DNA of 64,000 nucleotides from Paenisporosarcina antarctica. Lineage in GTDB: Bacteria; Bacillota; Bacilli; Bacillales_A; Planococcaceae. Under the pieces are notes generated by a model. The model made no database searches. It worked only from the letters and a program-made list of their open reading frames with translations, and had not been told where the DNA came from. Made by a program: the position numbers and the translations under genes. Positions 37,874 through 47,282 of the stretch are shown here, piece after piece; position 1 is the first letter of the stretch, and each line of letters begins with the position of its first letter. The stretch covers positions 2,796,001 through 2,860,000 of the forward strand of contig NZ_CP038015.1 in assembly GCF_004367585.1 (NCBI RefSeq), given 5' to 3'.

Positions 37874-39541
37874 TTACATTTTTTCAGGAGCGCTTACACC
37901 GATTAAACGAAGTGCGTTGGCAAGCGTAGTGCGGACTGCTGTGATGAGAGTAAGTCGAGCACGTGTCATGTCTTCATTGGTCGGGTCTAACACTTTTTCT
38001 GCATTGTAGAAACTATGGAAAGTTGCTGCAAGTTCTTGAATATACGTCGCTACTCTATGAGGCGAGCGGTTTTTCGCTGCTTCTGCCACGACTTGTGGGA
38101 AATCGCCCATCTTCTTCAAGACATCAATTTCTTTTTCAGCTTGCAATAAATTCAAATGCTCCTCTGACGCACTGAACCCTTGCTCTTTTCCAGCACGCAA
38201 AATCGAGCTGATACGAGCATGAGCATATTGTGCGTAGTATACAGGGTTTTCATTTGATTGTGAAACAGCTAAATCTAAATCGAAATCCATATGTGAATCG
38301 CCAGAACGCATGGCAAAGAAATAACGCACAGCATCTAAGCCTACTTCCTCTACAAGTTCACGCATCGTTACAGCTTTACCTGTACGTTTACTCATCTTCA
38401 TTTTTTCGCCGTCTTTGTACAATTGCACCATTTGAATAACACTTACTTCAAGCGTTTCACGATCATTTCCAAGTGCTTGGATAGCCGCTTTCATGCGCGG
38501 GATATAACCATGGTGGTCAGCACCCCAAATATTAATTAACCGATCAAAACCGCGTGCAATTTTATTTTCGTGATACGCGATATCTGGAGTTAAATAAGTG
38601 AATGTACCATCATTTTTTATAAGTACACGGTCTTTGTCGTCTCCAAATGTTGTTGAACGGAACCAGGTTGCTCCTTCTTCTTCAAACACGTGACCATTCG
38701 CACGTAATTTATCTAAAGCGACTTCAATCTTGCCATCTTCGTATAAAGAAGTTTCTGAATACCACTCATCAAAACTAACACGGAAATCAGCTAAATCTTG
38801 TTGAAGTTTAGCAAGTTCGATTTTAAGACCATGTGAACGGAAATGTGCAAAACGTTCTTCAGCAGTTTTGTGAAGTAAAGCGTCACCGTGCTCATTCGCC
38901 TGAGCTTGTGCAATGTCAATAATATCTTGGCCATGATAGCCATCTTCCGGCATTTCTGCCTCTTGACCTAAAGCTTGCTTATAACGCGCTTCTAACGAAT
39001 ACGCTAAGTTGTTAATTTGCTTTCCTGCGTCATTAATATAGTATTCACGTGAAACATCATAGCCTGCAAAATCTAAGACATTACATAGAGAATCTCCAAC
39101 CGAAGCACCACGAGCGTGTCCTAGATGCAAATCACCAGTTGGATTCGCTGAAACAAACTCAACTTGAATTTTTTCGCTAGCGTCTGATTTAGAACGACCA
39201 TAATCTGCACCTTGTTTTAATACAGCTTTTACAACATCCGCGAGGTAGTCCTTACGAGTTGAAATGTTTATAAATCCAGGACCAGCAATCTCGACTTTCT
39301 CAATAACGGTACCTGCTGTTTCTAGGTTATCTAGAATCGCTTGCGCAATAGCGCGAGGTGGTTTCTTCGCTAGCTTTGTCAGTTGCATGGCAATATTCGT
39401 TGCGTAATCACCGTTTGCTTTGTCGCGAGGAGTTTCTAATTGAATAGCCGGCATACCTTCTGCATCCGTTAATTGCGATTTCAAGATGGCTTTTTGTACA
39501 GCTTCTTTTATAGATTGTTGAACTTGTTCTACTGCGTTCAT
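37874..39541 (-). CDS. argS: Arginyl-tRNA synthetase
   Basis: Class I synthetase of 555 residues. The N-terminal tRNA-recognition domain is followed by the HIGH-like motif [30 protein letters not shown], the KMSKS-like [15 protein letters not shown] and the C-terminal DALR anticodon-binding domain ending [20 protein letters not shown]. It overlaps ywiB by four bases; argS after ywiB matches B. subtilis. Confidence 0.97.
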   Translation of the reverse strand: MNAVEQVQQSIKEAVQKAILKSQLTDAEGMPAIQLETPRDKANGDYATNIAMQLTKLAKKPPRAIAQAILDNLETAGTVIEKVEIAGPGFINISTRKDYLADVVKAVLKQGADYGRSKSDASEKIQVEFVSANPTGDLHLGHARGASVGDSLCNVLDFAGYDVSREYYINDAGKQINNLAYSLEARYKQALGQEAEMPEDGYHGQDIIDIAQAQANEHGDALLHKTAEERFAHFRSHGLKIELAKLQQDLADFRVSFDEWYSETSLYEDGKIEVALDKLRANGHVFEEEGATWFRSTTFGDDKDRVLIKNDGTFTYLTPDIAYHENKIARGFDRLINIWGADHHGYIPRMKAAIQALGNDRETLEVSVIQMVQLYKDGEKMKMSKRTGKAVTMRELVEEVGLDAVRYFFAMRSGDSHMDFDLDLAVSQSNENPVYYAQYAHARISSILRAGKEQGFSASEEHLNLLQAEKEIDVLKKMGDFPQVVAEAAKNRSPHRVATYIQELAATFHSFYNAEKVLDPTNEDMTRARLTLITAVRTTLANALRLIGVSAPEKM

Positions 39542-39960
39542 TGCGATTCCTCCATGTAATGAAATTCGAGTGTGTATTCGCCAACGGATTGTCCGCTAAC
39601 GTTTAAATCATATTGAACAATAAATTGTCCGTCTTGTTTATTTTTTTCGAACATTATTTTTCGTGTCATCGTTTTGACCATTAATACACCATATTCACTT
39701 TCATAACTTCCTGTCTGCTCTGTTTCTTTCACTAATGGAAGGCGCATATTGATGCCACCACTTCGTAAAATTAGTGCTTCCGTTTCACCCATTTTGACAA
39801 TGGTTTTTATGTTTTTATCGTCTTGTACTTCTTCGTACTTTAAATAGGCACTCTCACCTTTTTCAATATAAGTGCCAGTTACCCACAGTTCATAAATTTC
39901 TGGTTGTTCATTTGGTTGCTGGATGGTCGTTTTCAATTTTACTTTTACTTGCTTATTCAT
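39538..39960 (-). CDS. ywiB: DUF1934 beta-barrel protein (YwiB)
   Basis: This 140-residue cytosolic protein is predicted all-beta and calycin-like. [18 protein letters not shown], and [24 protein letters not shown] are visible. Function is unknown. It is translationally coupled to argS through an ATGA overlap, the arrangement found in B. subtilis. Confidence 0.85.
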   Translation of the reverse strand: MNKQVKVKLKTTIQQPNEQPEIYELWVTGTYIEKGESAYLKYEEVQDDKNIKTIVKMGETEALILRSGGINMRLPLVKETEQTGSYESEYGVLMVKTMTRKIMFEKNKQDGQFIVQYDLNVSGQSVGEYTLEFHYMEESQ

Positions 39961-40147
39961 GATCAGTCCACCCGCTTCCTTTTGTTTTTCAGTATAACCT
40001 TTTTATTATATGTCATAGTAGCACTTGATTTCAAATTCCCTTACGAAAAACCTGGAAAATTGACGTAAATTACTTTTTAGAAAAACCAGACAAAGTGCGC
40101 CCTGCCCTTTAAGTGAGTCACAGTATCAACTTTGGTTTCCAGTATGA

Positions 40148-40328
40148 TTTCCGTTACAGGCGGACGCGTTCCGCGGGGCGATCGCCAAGCCTCCTCAGGC
40201 CAACAGGATGTTGGTCACAAAGGCGTTGCCACACGAGGTGGCGTTTTTAGCCTTTGTTCCCACTGTTCGCTACCTGCGGGGTCTCGTCTGTCTCGCTTTT
40301 CCCGCGGAGTCGCCGCCTTCCACTTCAA
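40148..40328. repeat. GC-rich imperfect inverted-repeat element with structured insert
   Basis: The left edge ATTTCCGTTACAGGCGGACG and the right edge, inverted, GATTGAAGTGGAAGGCGGCG, are imperfectly complementary. The same flanks occur near 15800-15930. Between GCCTCCTCAGG and CACTG this copy carries the two-hairpin module (40200-40257) that the other copy lacks. Confidence 0.75.
40200..40257. repeat. Two-hairpin structured module, copy 2
   Basis: Stem CCAAC/GTTGG with loop AGGAT, then ACAAAGGC (40217-40224) pairing with GCCTTTGT (40250-40257) around the inner stem GCCAC/GTGGC with loop ACGAG. All three stems also pair in the 20171 copy with different bases. Confidence 0.75.
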
Positions 40329-40599
40329 TCATTCACCTGTATAAAATATCCGTGATCAAATATAGTTTATAAATATTAAAAATCGTCCTATCTTGTAAAA
40401 GGAAAGTACCCACACCCATATATGTGAAATCTAAAGATTACTAAACAAGAATAAATCACTGAAAAAAATTCACTTCTACTGAGAGGGAGGGAACTTGCGT
40501 TTCTAAAAAAGGAAATCATGACTTCACATGAATCGAATAAACGAGAGTCACATCATAGAAATTCAGATTTAGCATGTTAGTCTTCATATACTAAAAACA

Positions 40600-40735
40600 C
40601 TGGGTTGTTGGTAGATCAATTTTATATACTTTCTGGTGTTCTAAAAAGTAGAAGCCATATCTTGAGTTTTCGGATAGCTTTGGATGGAAATCTGCGTCAC
40701 CATAACCTCTAGAATAATATTCGCTAACTGGTAAT
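40600..40735 (-). pseudogene. Possible gene remnant
   Basis: On the minus strand about 44 codons read like a real protein tail (SEYYSRGYGDADFHPKL, SRYGFYFLEHQKVYKIDL) and then stop, with no start codon or upstream frame. The family is not recognised. The rest of 39961-40814 holds the GC-rich repeat and AT-rich sequence without genes. Confidence 0.35.
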
Positions 40736-40774
40736 TAACTGTAAATATATATACAACTTGATTAATAGATATGC

Positions 40775-40780
40775 TATACT
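40775..40780 (+). promoter_or_regulatory. Possible extended -10 promoter of the GGDEF gene
   Basis: TATACT preceded by TGC lies 35 bases before the ATG at 40815. The -35 region (TACAAC) is weak. Confidence 0.4.
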
Positions 40781-40814
40781 GACGCTAGAATTTTTGTCTT
40801 AGGGGAGAAAAGTA

Positions 40815-41906
40815 ATGCTTTTGGAATTGCTTATTAATTTTTGTATATTATTTACCTTTGCTGTCCTATCTTATTGGCCCTTCCAAGATGTAGCCCGTTC
40901 TACCTATCCTTTTCCAAAAACTCATCCCTATATCATTGGGATTATTGCTGGATTTGCAGGATTTGTTTTAATGCAAACATCCGTTCAATTGTCAGATACG
41001 ATAAAGGTTGACGCAAGACATGTAATTATAATATTTGCTGGAATTTTTGGTGGACCGATAGCTCCGATTGTTACAGGGTTTATTATTGGGTTGACTCGTA
41101 TGTTAATGTATGATGTCTTCACGACTTCGGGATTTTTAGCGGGATTAAACGTGATTATTTTAGGAATTGTCATTGGCGCATTTTCTTTTAAATACCCTAT
41201 GACCTTTAAAAATGCGCCATATTATTTTTATTATGCAACTGCTCAAACTGTATTACTTATCAGCTATTTATTTTATCAATATAGTGGAACTCTATTGCAA
41301 ATTGTTTACTTTATATTATTCTCAACTTTTTCATTCTTTATGGTGTTATTTATATTAATCGAATTAAGCGGGCATTTTAAGAAAATTCGGCATACCGAAT
41401 TATTGGCAGAAACCGATTATTTGACTGGTGTTTATAATAACCGCAAGTTTCAGCAACTTACTCGATCGTTCATCACAGATTCAACTAAACCCTTCTGCAT
41501 GATTTCGATTGACATTGACCACTTCAAAAAAGTAAACGATGTGTATGGCCACCCTGTTGGGGATGAAATATTGAAGGAGTTAGGAGAACGGCTAAAAAAC
41601 CTGGTGTCACCAAAAGAAGGGCATGTTACTCGGAGTGGTGGAGAACAGTTTGTTTTATTAATTCCTAATTTCCCACCTGCAATGGGGCTTGATTTAGGTG
41701 AACAAATTCGCTCAAGTGTGGAGCGTAGTTCTTTTAATGTTTCGAACAACCAAGAAGTATCGATTACCCTATCCGTTGGTGTAAGTTCGTATCCTGATAA
41801 TGGGTCAACCATCCATGAGTTGTATAGTGCAGCAGATACTGCCCTGTATGAAGCAAAAGCAACTGGTCGTAATCGTGTCTTCCATTACACCAATATAAAA
41901 GTGTGA
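40815..41906 (+). CDS. Membrane GGDEF-domain protein with 5TMR-LYT sensor, degenerate active site
   Basis: The 363 residues start with a membrane sensor of the 5TMR-LYT type (LytS/YhcK): VDARHVIIIFAGIFGGPIAP and GFIIGLTRML. Then follow further helices and a GGDEF domain from about residue 195 (ETDYLTGVYNNRKFQQL, SIDIDHFKKVNDVYGHPVGD, YSAADTALYEAKATGRNRV). The signature GGDEF reads SGGEQF, and no RxxD inhibitory site precedes it. Diguanylate cyclase activity is therefore doubtful; it could bind nucleotide as a receptor. GGGGAGA precedes the ATG. It is a single gene. Confidence 0.85.
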   Translation: MLLELLINFCILFTFAVLSYWPFQDVARSTYPFPKTHPYIIGIIAGFAGFVLMQTSVQLSDTIKVDARHVIIIFAGIFGGPIAPIVTGFIIGLTRMLMYDVFTTSGFLAGLNVIILGIVIGAFSFKYPMTFKNAPYYFYYATAQTVLLISYLFYQYSGTLLQIVYFILFSTFSFFMVLFILIELSGHFKKIRHTELLAETDYLTGVYNNRKFQQLTRSFITDSTKPFCMISIDIDHFKKVNDVYGHPVGDEILKELGERLKNLVSPKEGHVTRSGGEQFVLLIPNFPPAMGLDLGEQIRSSVERSSFNVSNNQEVSITLSVGVSSYPDNGSTIHELYSAADTALYEAKATGRNRVFHYTNIKV

Positions 41907-41943
41907 TGTCTTCTCTCTCAAGAGAAAGCATCACGCTTTTTTT
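41901..41943 (+). terminator. Terminator of the GGDEF gene
   Basis: GTGTGATGTCTTCTCT pairs imperfectly with AGAGAAAGCATCACGC, followed by TTTTTTT. The stem includes the stop codon. Confidence 0.85.
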
Positions 41944-42105
41944 ATGATTAACAAGTCTATTTTACATTTTAGGGGCGTTACGGACCTCTCTTTAACTAGA
42001 GAATGGACACTTACTATTCAAAAAATGATACGGGAAGAATTTTGCAACACTTTAAAGTGCCTAGCATGGTCAAAAAAGCTAAAGCCCTAGTCATTATTAT
42101 CTATC

Positions 42106-42320
42106 TCGAGTTAATTATGGAAGGTGACGTCGGAAAAATCGTAATTAACGTTAGAAAAGTGAAATTTTATTTTCAATTCATGGGTTTATTCCCATTCACT
42201 TTAAGTTTATTCCCGTTCATGCTTGGATTAATCTCGTTCGAACGCAGTTTATTCCCGTTCAAATTGATTTAATCCCGTTCAAACACGTTTTATTCCCGTT
42301 CACCCTATTATTCCCAATAA
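42106..42320 (+). repeat. 21-bp-period array B (FPF-type core, with A-like units before it)
   Basis: The core TTTATTCCCGTTCA has its CCC (CTC in the third unit) at 42191, 42212, 42233, 42254, 42274, 42295 and 42313, so periods are 21, 21, 21, 20, 21 and 18. Upstream, ACGTCGGAAAA (42127) and ACGTTAGAAAA (42148) are 21 apart and resemble array A. One frame reads LFPFTLS-LFPFMLG-LISFERS-LFPFKLI. It lies between converging genes. Confidence 0.85.
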
Positions 42321-42454
42321 ATAACCTGTTTCAAAGGTATTGAGGTTACTGAAACAGGTTTGAATAGTACATCTCATTTTTGCGCGTTCATAATATAATT
42401 TTCTTTAAGCATCATAACGAACTATATAAACGAAGCTTTCTGAGAGCCTACGAA

Positions 42455-42500
42455 AAAAACAGACTAGCGAAGTGACAAAGTCACTTCGCTAGTCTGTTTT
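42455..42500 (-). terminator. speB terminator
   Basis: AGACTAGCGAAGTGA (42461-42475) pairs perfectly with TCACTTCGCTAGTCT (42481-42495); T-rich on both sides. The core is shared with the terminators at 9967 and 25411. Confidence 0.88.
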
Positions 42501-42530
42501 ATTTTTATCGGACATTCACGAGACGTCTTA

Positions 42531-43403
42531 CTATTTAACCCAACCTAGAAGCATTTCACGAATTAGTTTACTTGCTGTGTTGACTGTTTGTTCAGAGGGG
42601 TCGTAAACTGGCGCCACTTCGACTAAATCGAAACCAACTACGTTTATGTCTGAGCCTGCAATCGCGTGGATTGAAGCTAATAATTCACGAGTTGTAATAC
42701 CACCGCAGTCTACCGTTCCGGTTCCTGGTGCATGAGCTGGGTCGAGCACATCGATATCAATCGTCACGTAAACAGGACGCCCTGCAAGTGTTGGCAAAAT
42801 TTCTTTTAGCGGCTCAAGCACTTCAAATTTTGATAGGTGCATGCCGTTTTCTTTTGCCCACACGAACTCTTCTTTCATACCTGAACGAATGCCGAATGAA
42901 TAGACATTTTTCGGTCCGATATGTTCGGCTATTTTTCGAATTGGCGTGGAGTGAGAAAGTGCTTCCCCTTCATACGACTCACGTAAATCAGTATGCGCAT
43001 CCATGTGAATAATAGCTAAATTCGGATGTTTTTCGGCTACAGCTTTCATTACTGGCCACGATACTAAATGTTCGCCACCCATACCAACTGGAATTTTTCC
43101 ATCAGCCAATAATTTCGTTACGTAAGCTTCGATTTCGTCGATACTTTTTTGGGGATTGCCAAATGGTAACGGAATATCTCCTGCATCAAAGTATTTTACG
43201 TCGTCAAGGTCACGATCTAAATATGGACTGTATTCTTCTAAGCCAATAGATGCTTCGCGAATACGTTGAGGTCCAAATCGAGAACCTGGACGATAGCTGA
43301 CCGTCCAGTCCATAGGCATACCATAAATAACAGCTTGTGATTCATCGTAATTGGGATGGCTTTTAATAAAGACTTTACCTGAATAAGCATCATCAAATCT
43401 CAT
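42531..43403 (-). CDS. speB: Agmatinase
   Basis: Arginase-family Mn enzyme (290 residues) hydrolysing agmatine to putrescine and urea. Metal ligands are visible in GMGGEHLVSWP, IHMDAHTDLRE and TIDIDVLDPAHAPGTGT, with GFDLVEVAP near the end. It starts three bases after speE, so the two form a polyamine operon as in B. subtilis. Confidence 0.95.
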   Translation of the reverse strand: MRFDDAYSGKVFIKSHPNYDESQAVIYGMPMDWTVSYRPGSRFGPQRIREASIGLEEYSPYLDRDLDDVKYFDAGDIPLPFGNPQKSIDEIEAYVTKLLADGKIPVGMGGEHLVSWPVMKAVAEKHPNLAIIHMDAHTDLRESYEGEALSHSTPIRKIAEHIGPKNVYSFGIRSGMKEEFVWAKENGMHLSKFEVLEPLKEILPTLAGRPVYVTIDIDVLDPAHAPGTGTVDCGGITTRELLASIHAIAGSDINVVGFDLVEVAPVYDPSEQTVNTASKLIREMLLGWVK

Positions 43404-43406
43404 CTG

Positions 43407-44240
43407 CTATTCCCCCGTTAAATCTTTCACGAACTTCGGTAACACGAAAGCTGCTTTATGCAATTCTTTCGTATAGTACTTCGTGTCGATTTCATGGAAA
43501 CGTGCATCTTCCACTTCAAGTGGATCGTATTTTTTCGAACCTAATGTGAAGCACCACAGACCACTTGGATAAGTAGGAATGTTCGCCGTATACAGACGAG
43601 TGATAGGGAAAATTTCTTTTACATCACTTTGAACTTGCTTGATTAAATCTGGTGTAAACCAAGGGTTGTCCGACTGTGCAACAAAGATCCCATCTTCTTT
43701 TAACGCTTTTGAAATGCCTGCATAGAAACCTTTTGAGAACAAGTTCACGGCAGGTCCTACAGGTTCAGTTGAATCCACCATGATGACATCGTATTCATTT
43801 TCAGCTTTAGCAATATGCATAAAGCCGTCGCCTACTTGTACATCTACACGTGGGTTTTCTAATTCAGATGCGATTGTTGGTAAATATTTTTTAGAGTACT
43901 CAATTACTTTTCCATCAATATCGACAAGTGTTGCTTTCATCACTTGTGGGTGTTTCATGATTTCGCGAATTACTCCACCATCTCCACCGCCTACAACTAA
44001 TACGTTTTTAGGATTTGGATGAGTGAATAATGGGACGTGCGCAACCATTTCATGATAAACAAATTCATCTTTTTCAGAAGTCATTACCATACCGTCTAAA
44101 AATAACATATTGCCCCATTCAGCAGTTTCCGCCATTTCAAGCAATTGAAAATCCGTTTGCTCCGTATGTAAGGTGCGGTTCACCTTTATCTTAATGCTAA
44201 AATTCTCGGTTTGTTTTTCTGTAAACCAAAATCCAGCCAT
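43407..44240 (-). CDS. speE: Spermidine synthase
   Basis: Aminopropyltransferase (277 residues) making spermidine from putrescine and decarboxylated S-adenosylmethionine. [16 protein letters not shown] opens the protein; the nucleotide motif [26 protein letters not shown] and the catalytic Asp region [10 protein letters not shown] are intact. AGGAG precedes the ATG. Upstream member of the speE-speB pair. Confidence 0.96.
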   Translation of the reverse strand: MAGFWFTEKQTENFSIKIKVNRTLHTEQTDFQLLEMAETAEWGNMLFLDGMVMTSEKDEFVYHEMVAHVPLFTHPNPKNVLVVGGGDGGVIREIMKHPQVMKATLVDIDGKVIEYSKKYLPTIASELENPRVDVQVGDGFMHIAKAENEYDVIMVDSTEPVGPAVNLFSKGFYAGISKALKEDGIFVAQSDNPWFTPDLIKQVQSDVKEIFPITRLYTANIPTYPSGLWCFTLGSKKYDPLEVEDARFHEIDTKYYTKELHKAAFVLPKFVKDLTGE

Positions 44241-44434
44241 GTTTTTAATCTCCTTTATTTACGAGGTTATTGTATCCGTTCTTGGCATGTAGCCGAAAAA
44301 CAAATACAGAGAAAGTATAGACGTTTTTAGCAAAAGTGCAACTGTTTTGTCATGACAATTGCACTTTTTCTTTCATAAAAGCATTGTTTTTGATTTAAAT
44401 ATTCATCATATTTGTTGGTTTCTTAAATCGGTGC

Positions 44435-44464
44435 GTTTAATCCCGTCATGAATTTACCATACTA
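44435..44464 (+). promoter_or_regulatory. Possible sigma-F/sigma-G promoter of the PBP gene
   Basis: CATACTA (44458-44464) is a full match to the sigma-G/F -10; GTTTA (44435-44439), 18 bases before, is a weak -35. The -10 overlaps an inverted repeat CCATACT/AGTATGG. B. subtilis pbpG is sigma-F dependent. Confidence 0.45.
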
Positions 44465-44496
44465 CTGTAAAGTATGGACGAAACGGAGATGTCAAA

Positions 44497-46590
44497 ATGG
44501 GACGAGCTGATTACCAACTTCAAAAACGAAAGCGACTAAAACTTCGAATCGCTATCTGGCTTCTCATTGTTTCAATAAGTGCCATGGGTACTATTCTCAT
44601 TTCATTACGTATTTATGCGCAAATTCTTGGCCCACCTTCTCTAGCGGTAGCTAAAGCCACAGAGTTTTTAGATAGCAACGGTCATTCAATTGGAGACCGT
44701 TTTGCTGAACAACGCCGTTATTGGGTGAATTTAGATGAAATGTCTCCTTTTATAAGCAAGGCCATTCTAGCAGTGGAAGATCAACAATTTTACAAACATA
44801 ACGGATTTGATTACAAACGAATTGCTGCAGCTTTATTAAAAGATGTAAAAGCAATGAAAAAAGTAGAAGGTGCTAGTACTATTACCCAACAGTACGCACG
44901 TAATTTATATTTATCTCACGACAAAACTTGGACGCGTAAAGCAAAAGAAGCTTTGTATGCTTATCGTATGGAAATTTTTTATGAAAAAGATGAATTGTTA
45001 GAAGGCTATTTAAATACCGTGTATTTTGGTCATGGCATGTACGGTATCGAAGCGGCAAGTCGTTACTATTATGGAAAACCAAGCAAAGAGTTAACCCTTG
45101 CTGAATCTGCGTTACTTATTTCAATTCCAAAAGGACCTAGTTATTATTCACCTTTAATTAATGAAGACAATGCATACAGAAGACAAAATATCGTTCTCGG
45201 ATTGATGGAATCTGAAGGCATGGCGACTAGTGAAGCTATCGTTCGTGCACGTGATGAGAATATTGTCTTTAAAAACGAAGAATGGAAAGCAACGAAAAGT
45301 GTAGCTCCTTACTTTCTGAATGAAGCTTGGAATGAAGCAGAGCGTATTTTGAAATCAAAAGGTCGTATGATCGCTGAAGGTGGCTGGACCATTGAAACGA
45401 CATTGAACACTCAACATCAAAAAGTGGCTGAAGAAGTTGTTGCTGATTGGATGCCGAATAACGACCTTGAAGTAGGTTTTATTAGTATGGAACCAAAAAC
45501 GGGCTACGTGACCGCTTTAATTGGTGGTCGTTCCTACTCAGAAAGTCCTTTCAATCGTGTCACCCAAGCGAAACGTCAACCCGGGTCAACTATCAAGCCC
45601 TTATTGTATGCAGCAGCACTTGAAAAAGGTTTCTCACCATTGACTTTTCTAGAAAGTGAGCAAACCATTTTCACATATGACAATGGCCGTTCAGAATACA
45701 CACCTAATAATTTTAACGGGGAGTTCGCAAATCACCCTATATCATTAGCACAAGCATTGGCGATTTCAGACAATATTTACGCCGTCAAAACACTTGAAAA
45801 AATCGGTTACAAACCATTTAGCTCAATTTTAAAGCGATTAGGTGTAAAAGCTTCCGTTCAAGAAACACCATCCATGGCACTTGGGACGTCTGAAGTAACT
45901 TTAGAAGACTTGACCAGTGCTTTTAACAAAATTGCAAGTGGTGGATTAGATCGACAACTACAGACAGTTTTATCCATCAAGGATAGTAATGGGGATGTGG
46001 TTTTTGAGGTAAGTCCTAATGAACGAGAAGACGATGACCCCGTGATGTCTGCGGATGATGCATTTATTTTAACCCACTTAATGACAGGCATGTTTGATCC
46101 TACTTTTAATGATTATGCGCCTGCAACCGGATTGTCCATTCGCGGAAAACAAACTAGACCGTATGCAGCAAAATCTGGAACCACTATTTCCGACCAAGTG
46201 TTGATTGGTTACACGCCAACATTAACAGCTGGCGTGTGGAATGGTTATGACGATGGCAAGCAATTACAATTAGCTGTAGACAAACAAGCGACAAAAAATA
46301 TTTGGATTGATTTTATGGAAAGAGTTCATCAAGGACAAGCGGCTAAACCATTCTTACCTACAAAAGGTGTGTATGGGGTAGTCGTAGATATAGAAAATGG
46401 TGGTTTGGCCGTAGCAGAATGTACGAAACAACGCTTGGTGTACGTAAAAAAATCTGATGTACCAAGACGTTTATGTACTGATCCCAAGTTACAGAAACAA
46501 TTGGTGGAAGACGTGGAAGAAAATGAAATGATAGAAATGGAAGGCGATGATCCGTGGTCACTCTTCCCATTTTCATTCTTTAGAAATTAA
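44497..46590 (+). CDS. pbpG: Class A penicillin-binding protein, PbpG (PBP2d) type
   Basis: Bifunctional peptidoglycan glycosyltransferase/transpeptidase, 697 residues. A basic N-terminus and one membrane anchor (IAIWLLIVSISAMGTILIS) are followed by the glycosyltransferase domain (AVEDQQFYKHNGFDYKRI, GASTITQQYARNLYLS, YGIEAASRYYYG). The transpeptidase domain has nucleophile PGSTIKPL (SxxK), SDN and KSGT motifs (AISDNIYAVK, AAKSGTTISD). The position next to speE matches B. subtilis pbpG, which acts in spore cell-wall synthesis; the sporulation role is inferred from synteny and the possible forespore promoter. Confidence 0.9.
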   Translation: MGRADYQLQKRKRLKLRIAIWLLIVSISAMGTILISLRIYAQILGPPSLAVAKATEFLDSNGHSIGDRFAEQRRYWVNLDEMSPFISKAILAVEDQQFYKHNGFDYKRIAAALLKDVKAMKKVEGASTITQQYARNLYLSHDKTWTRKAKEALYAYRMEIFYEKDELLEGYLNTVYFGHGMYGIEAASRYYYGKPSKELTLAESALLISIPKGPSYYSPLINEDNAYRRQNIVLGLMESEGMATSEAIVRARDENIVFKNEEWKATKSVAPYFLNEAWNEAERILKSKGRMIAEGGWTIETTLNTQHQKVAEEVVADWMPNNDLEVGFISMEPKTGYVTALIGGRSYSESPFNRVTQAKRQPGSTIKPLLYAAALEKGFSPLTFLESEQTIFTYDNGRSEYTPNNFNGEFANHPISLAQALAISDNIYAVKTLEKIGYKPFSSILKRLGVKASVQETPSMALGTSEVTLEDLTSAFNKIASGGLDRQLQTVLSIKDSNGDVVFEVSPNEREDDDPVMSADDAFILTHLMTGMFDPTFNDYAPATGLSIRGKQTRPYAAKSGTTISDQVLIGYTPTLTAGVWNGYDDGKQLQLAVDKQATKNIWIDFMERVHQGQAAKPFLPTKGVYGVVVDIENGGLAVAECTKQRLVYVKKSDVPRRLCTDPKLQKQLVEDVEENEMIEMEGDDPWSLFPFSFFRN

Positions 46591-46744
46591 GTGGTTTCCT
46601 TTTATTTTGAGAGTAATACCATATTAGCCTTCCGGTATGCTTCCCTGAAGAACAAGACATATTTGGCGCTTGAAGCTAGACATAACAACTCCTAGTGCGA
46701 AGGTATTGCTCGAAAAATATTATCACTTCATTTCACATAAAAAA

Positions 46745-47022
46745 TGGTTGTACAATATATGACGTTGGTGAAATAAATCCTCTTGGATGGAATTTCACTA
46801 ATGTCATTTTTTTATAAATATCTATGATAAAAGCCTGATACACGCTGATTTCCGTTTCGAGCGGACGCGTTCCGTGGGGCGTGCGGTTAGCCGTGCCCGC
46901 GGAACGCGTCCATCTGTTTCTGTTTCTGTTTCTGTTTCTGTTTCTGTTTCTGCATCGCTACGCTAGCTTCGAAACATGAAAGTGCGTTGGAACGGAAAGC
47001 AACGGGATACTTGACAAAGAAC
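46745..47022. mobile_element. MITE-like element, copy 3, with hexanucleotide repeat
   Basis: The left end GGTTGTACAATATATGACG is identical to copy 1 and the right end is TTGACAAAGAAC. The exact 10-bp direct repeat ACATAAAAAA flanks it (46735-46744, 47021-47030). Inside lies a GC-rich core and about 6.7 units of TCTGTT (46913-46952), followed by GCATCGCTACGCTAGC. It separates pbpG from the next terminator. No gene occurs in 46591-47282. Confidence 0.72.
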
Positions 47023-47024
47023 AT

Positions 47025-47076
47025 AAAAAAGCTTTCTCTTCCACGGATATGTCCGTTGGAACAGAAAGCTTTTTTC
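47025..47076. terminator. Bidirectional terminator between pbpG and ywhD
   Basis: AAAAAAGCTTTCT is complementary to AGAAAGCTTTTTT, with an inner TTCCACGGA/TCCGTTGGAA. It can serve both the PBP gene and ywhD. Confidence 0.8.
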
Positions 47077-47282
47077 TTGGTTGGCGCTGACATGAGAAAC
47101 ATGAGGCATTTGGCTTGGGTTTGACACAAATGTCGCATGGCGCTCATGTACAGACGCGTTCCAATTGTCCTAGCTCACCTTTTGTAAGCTATATTTAATA
47201 GTTTACTTGCTTTTTTCGACAGATTCAACCATAGATAGTACATGGAGTAAAATGTCACATTTTGTACAACTGTTTGTAAATT

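Noticed and set aside
46887-47147. KQKQKQ-containing minus-strand frame
   Set aside because: Translation of the TCTGTT microsatellite.
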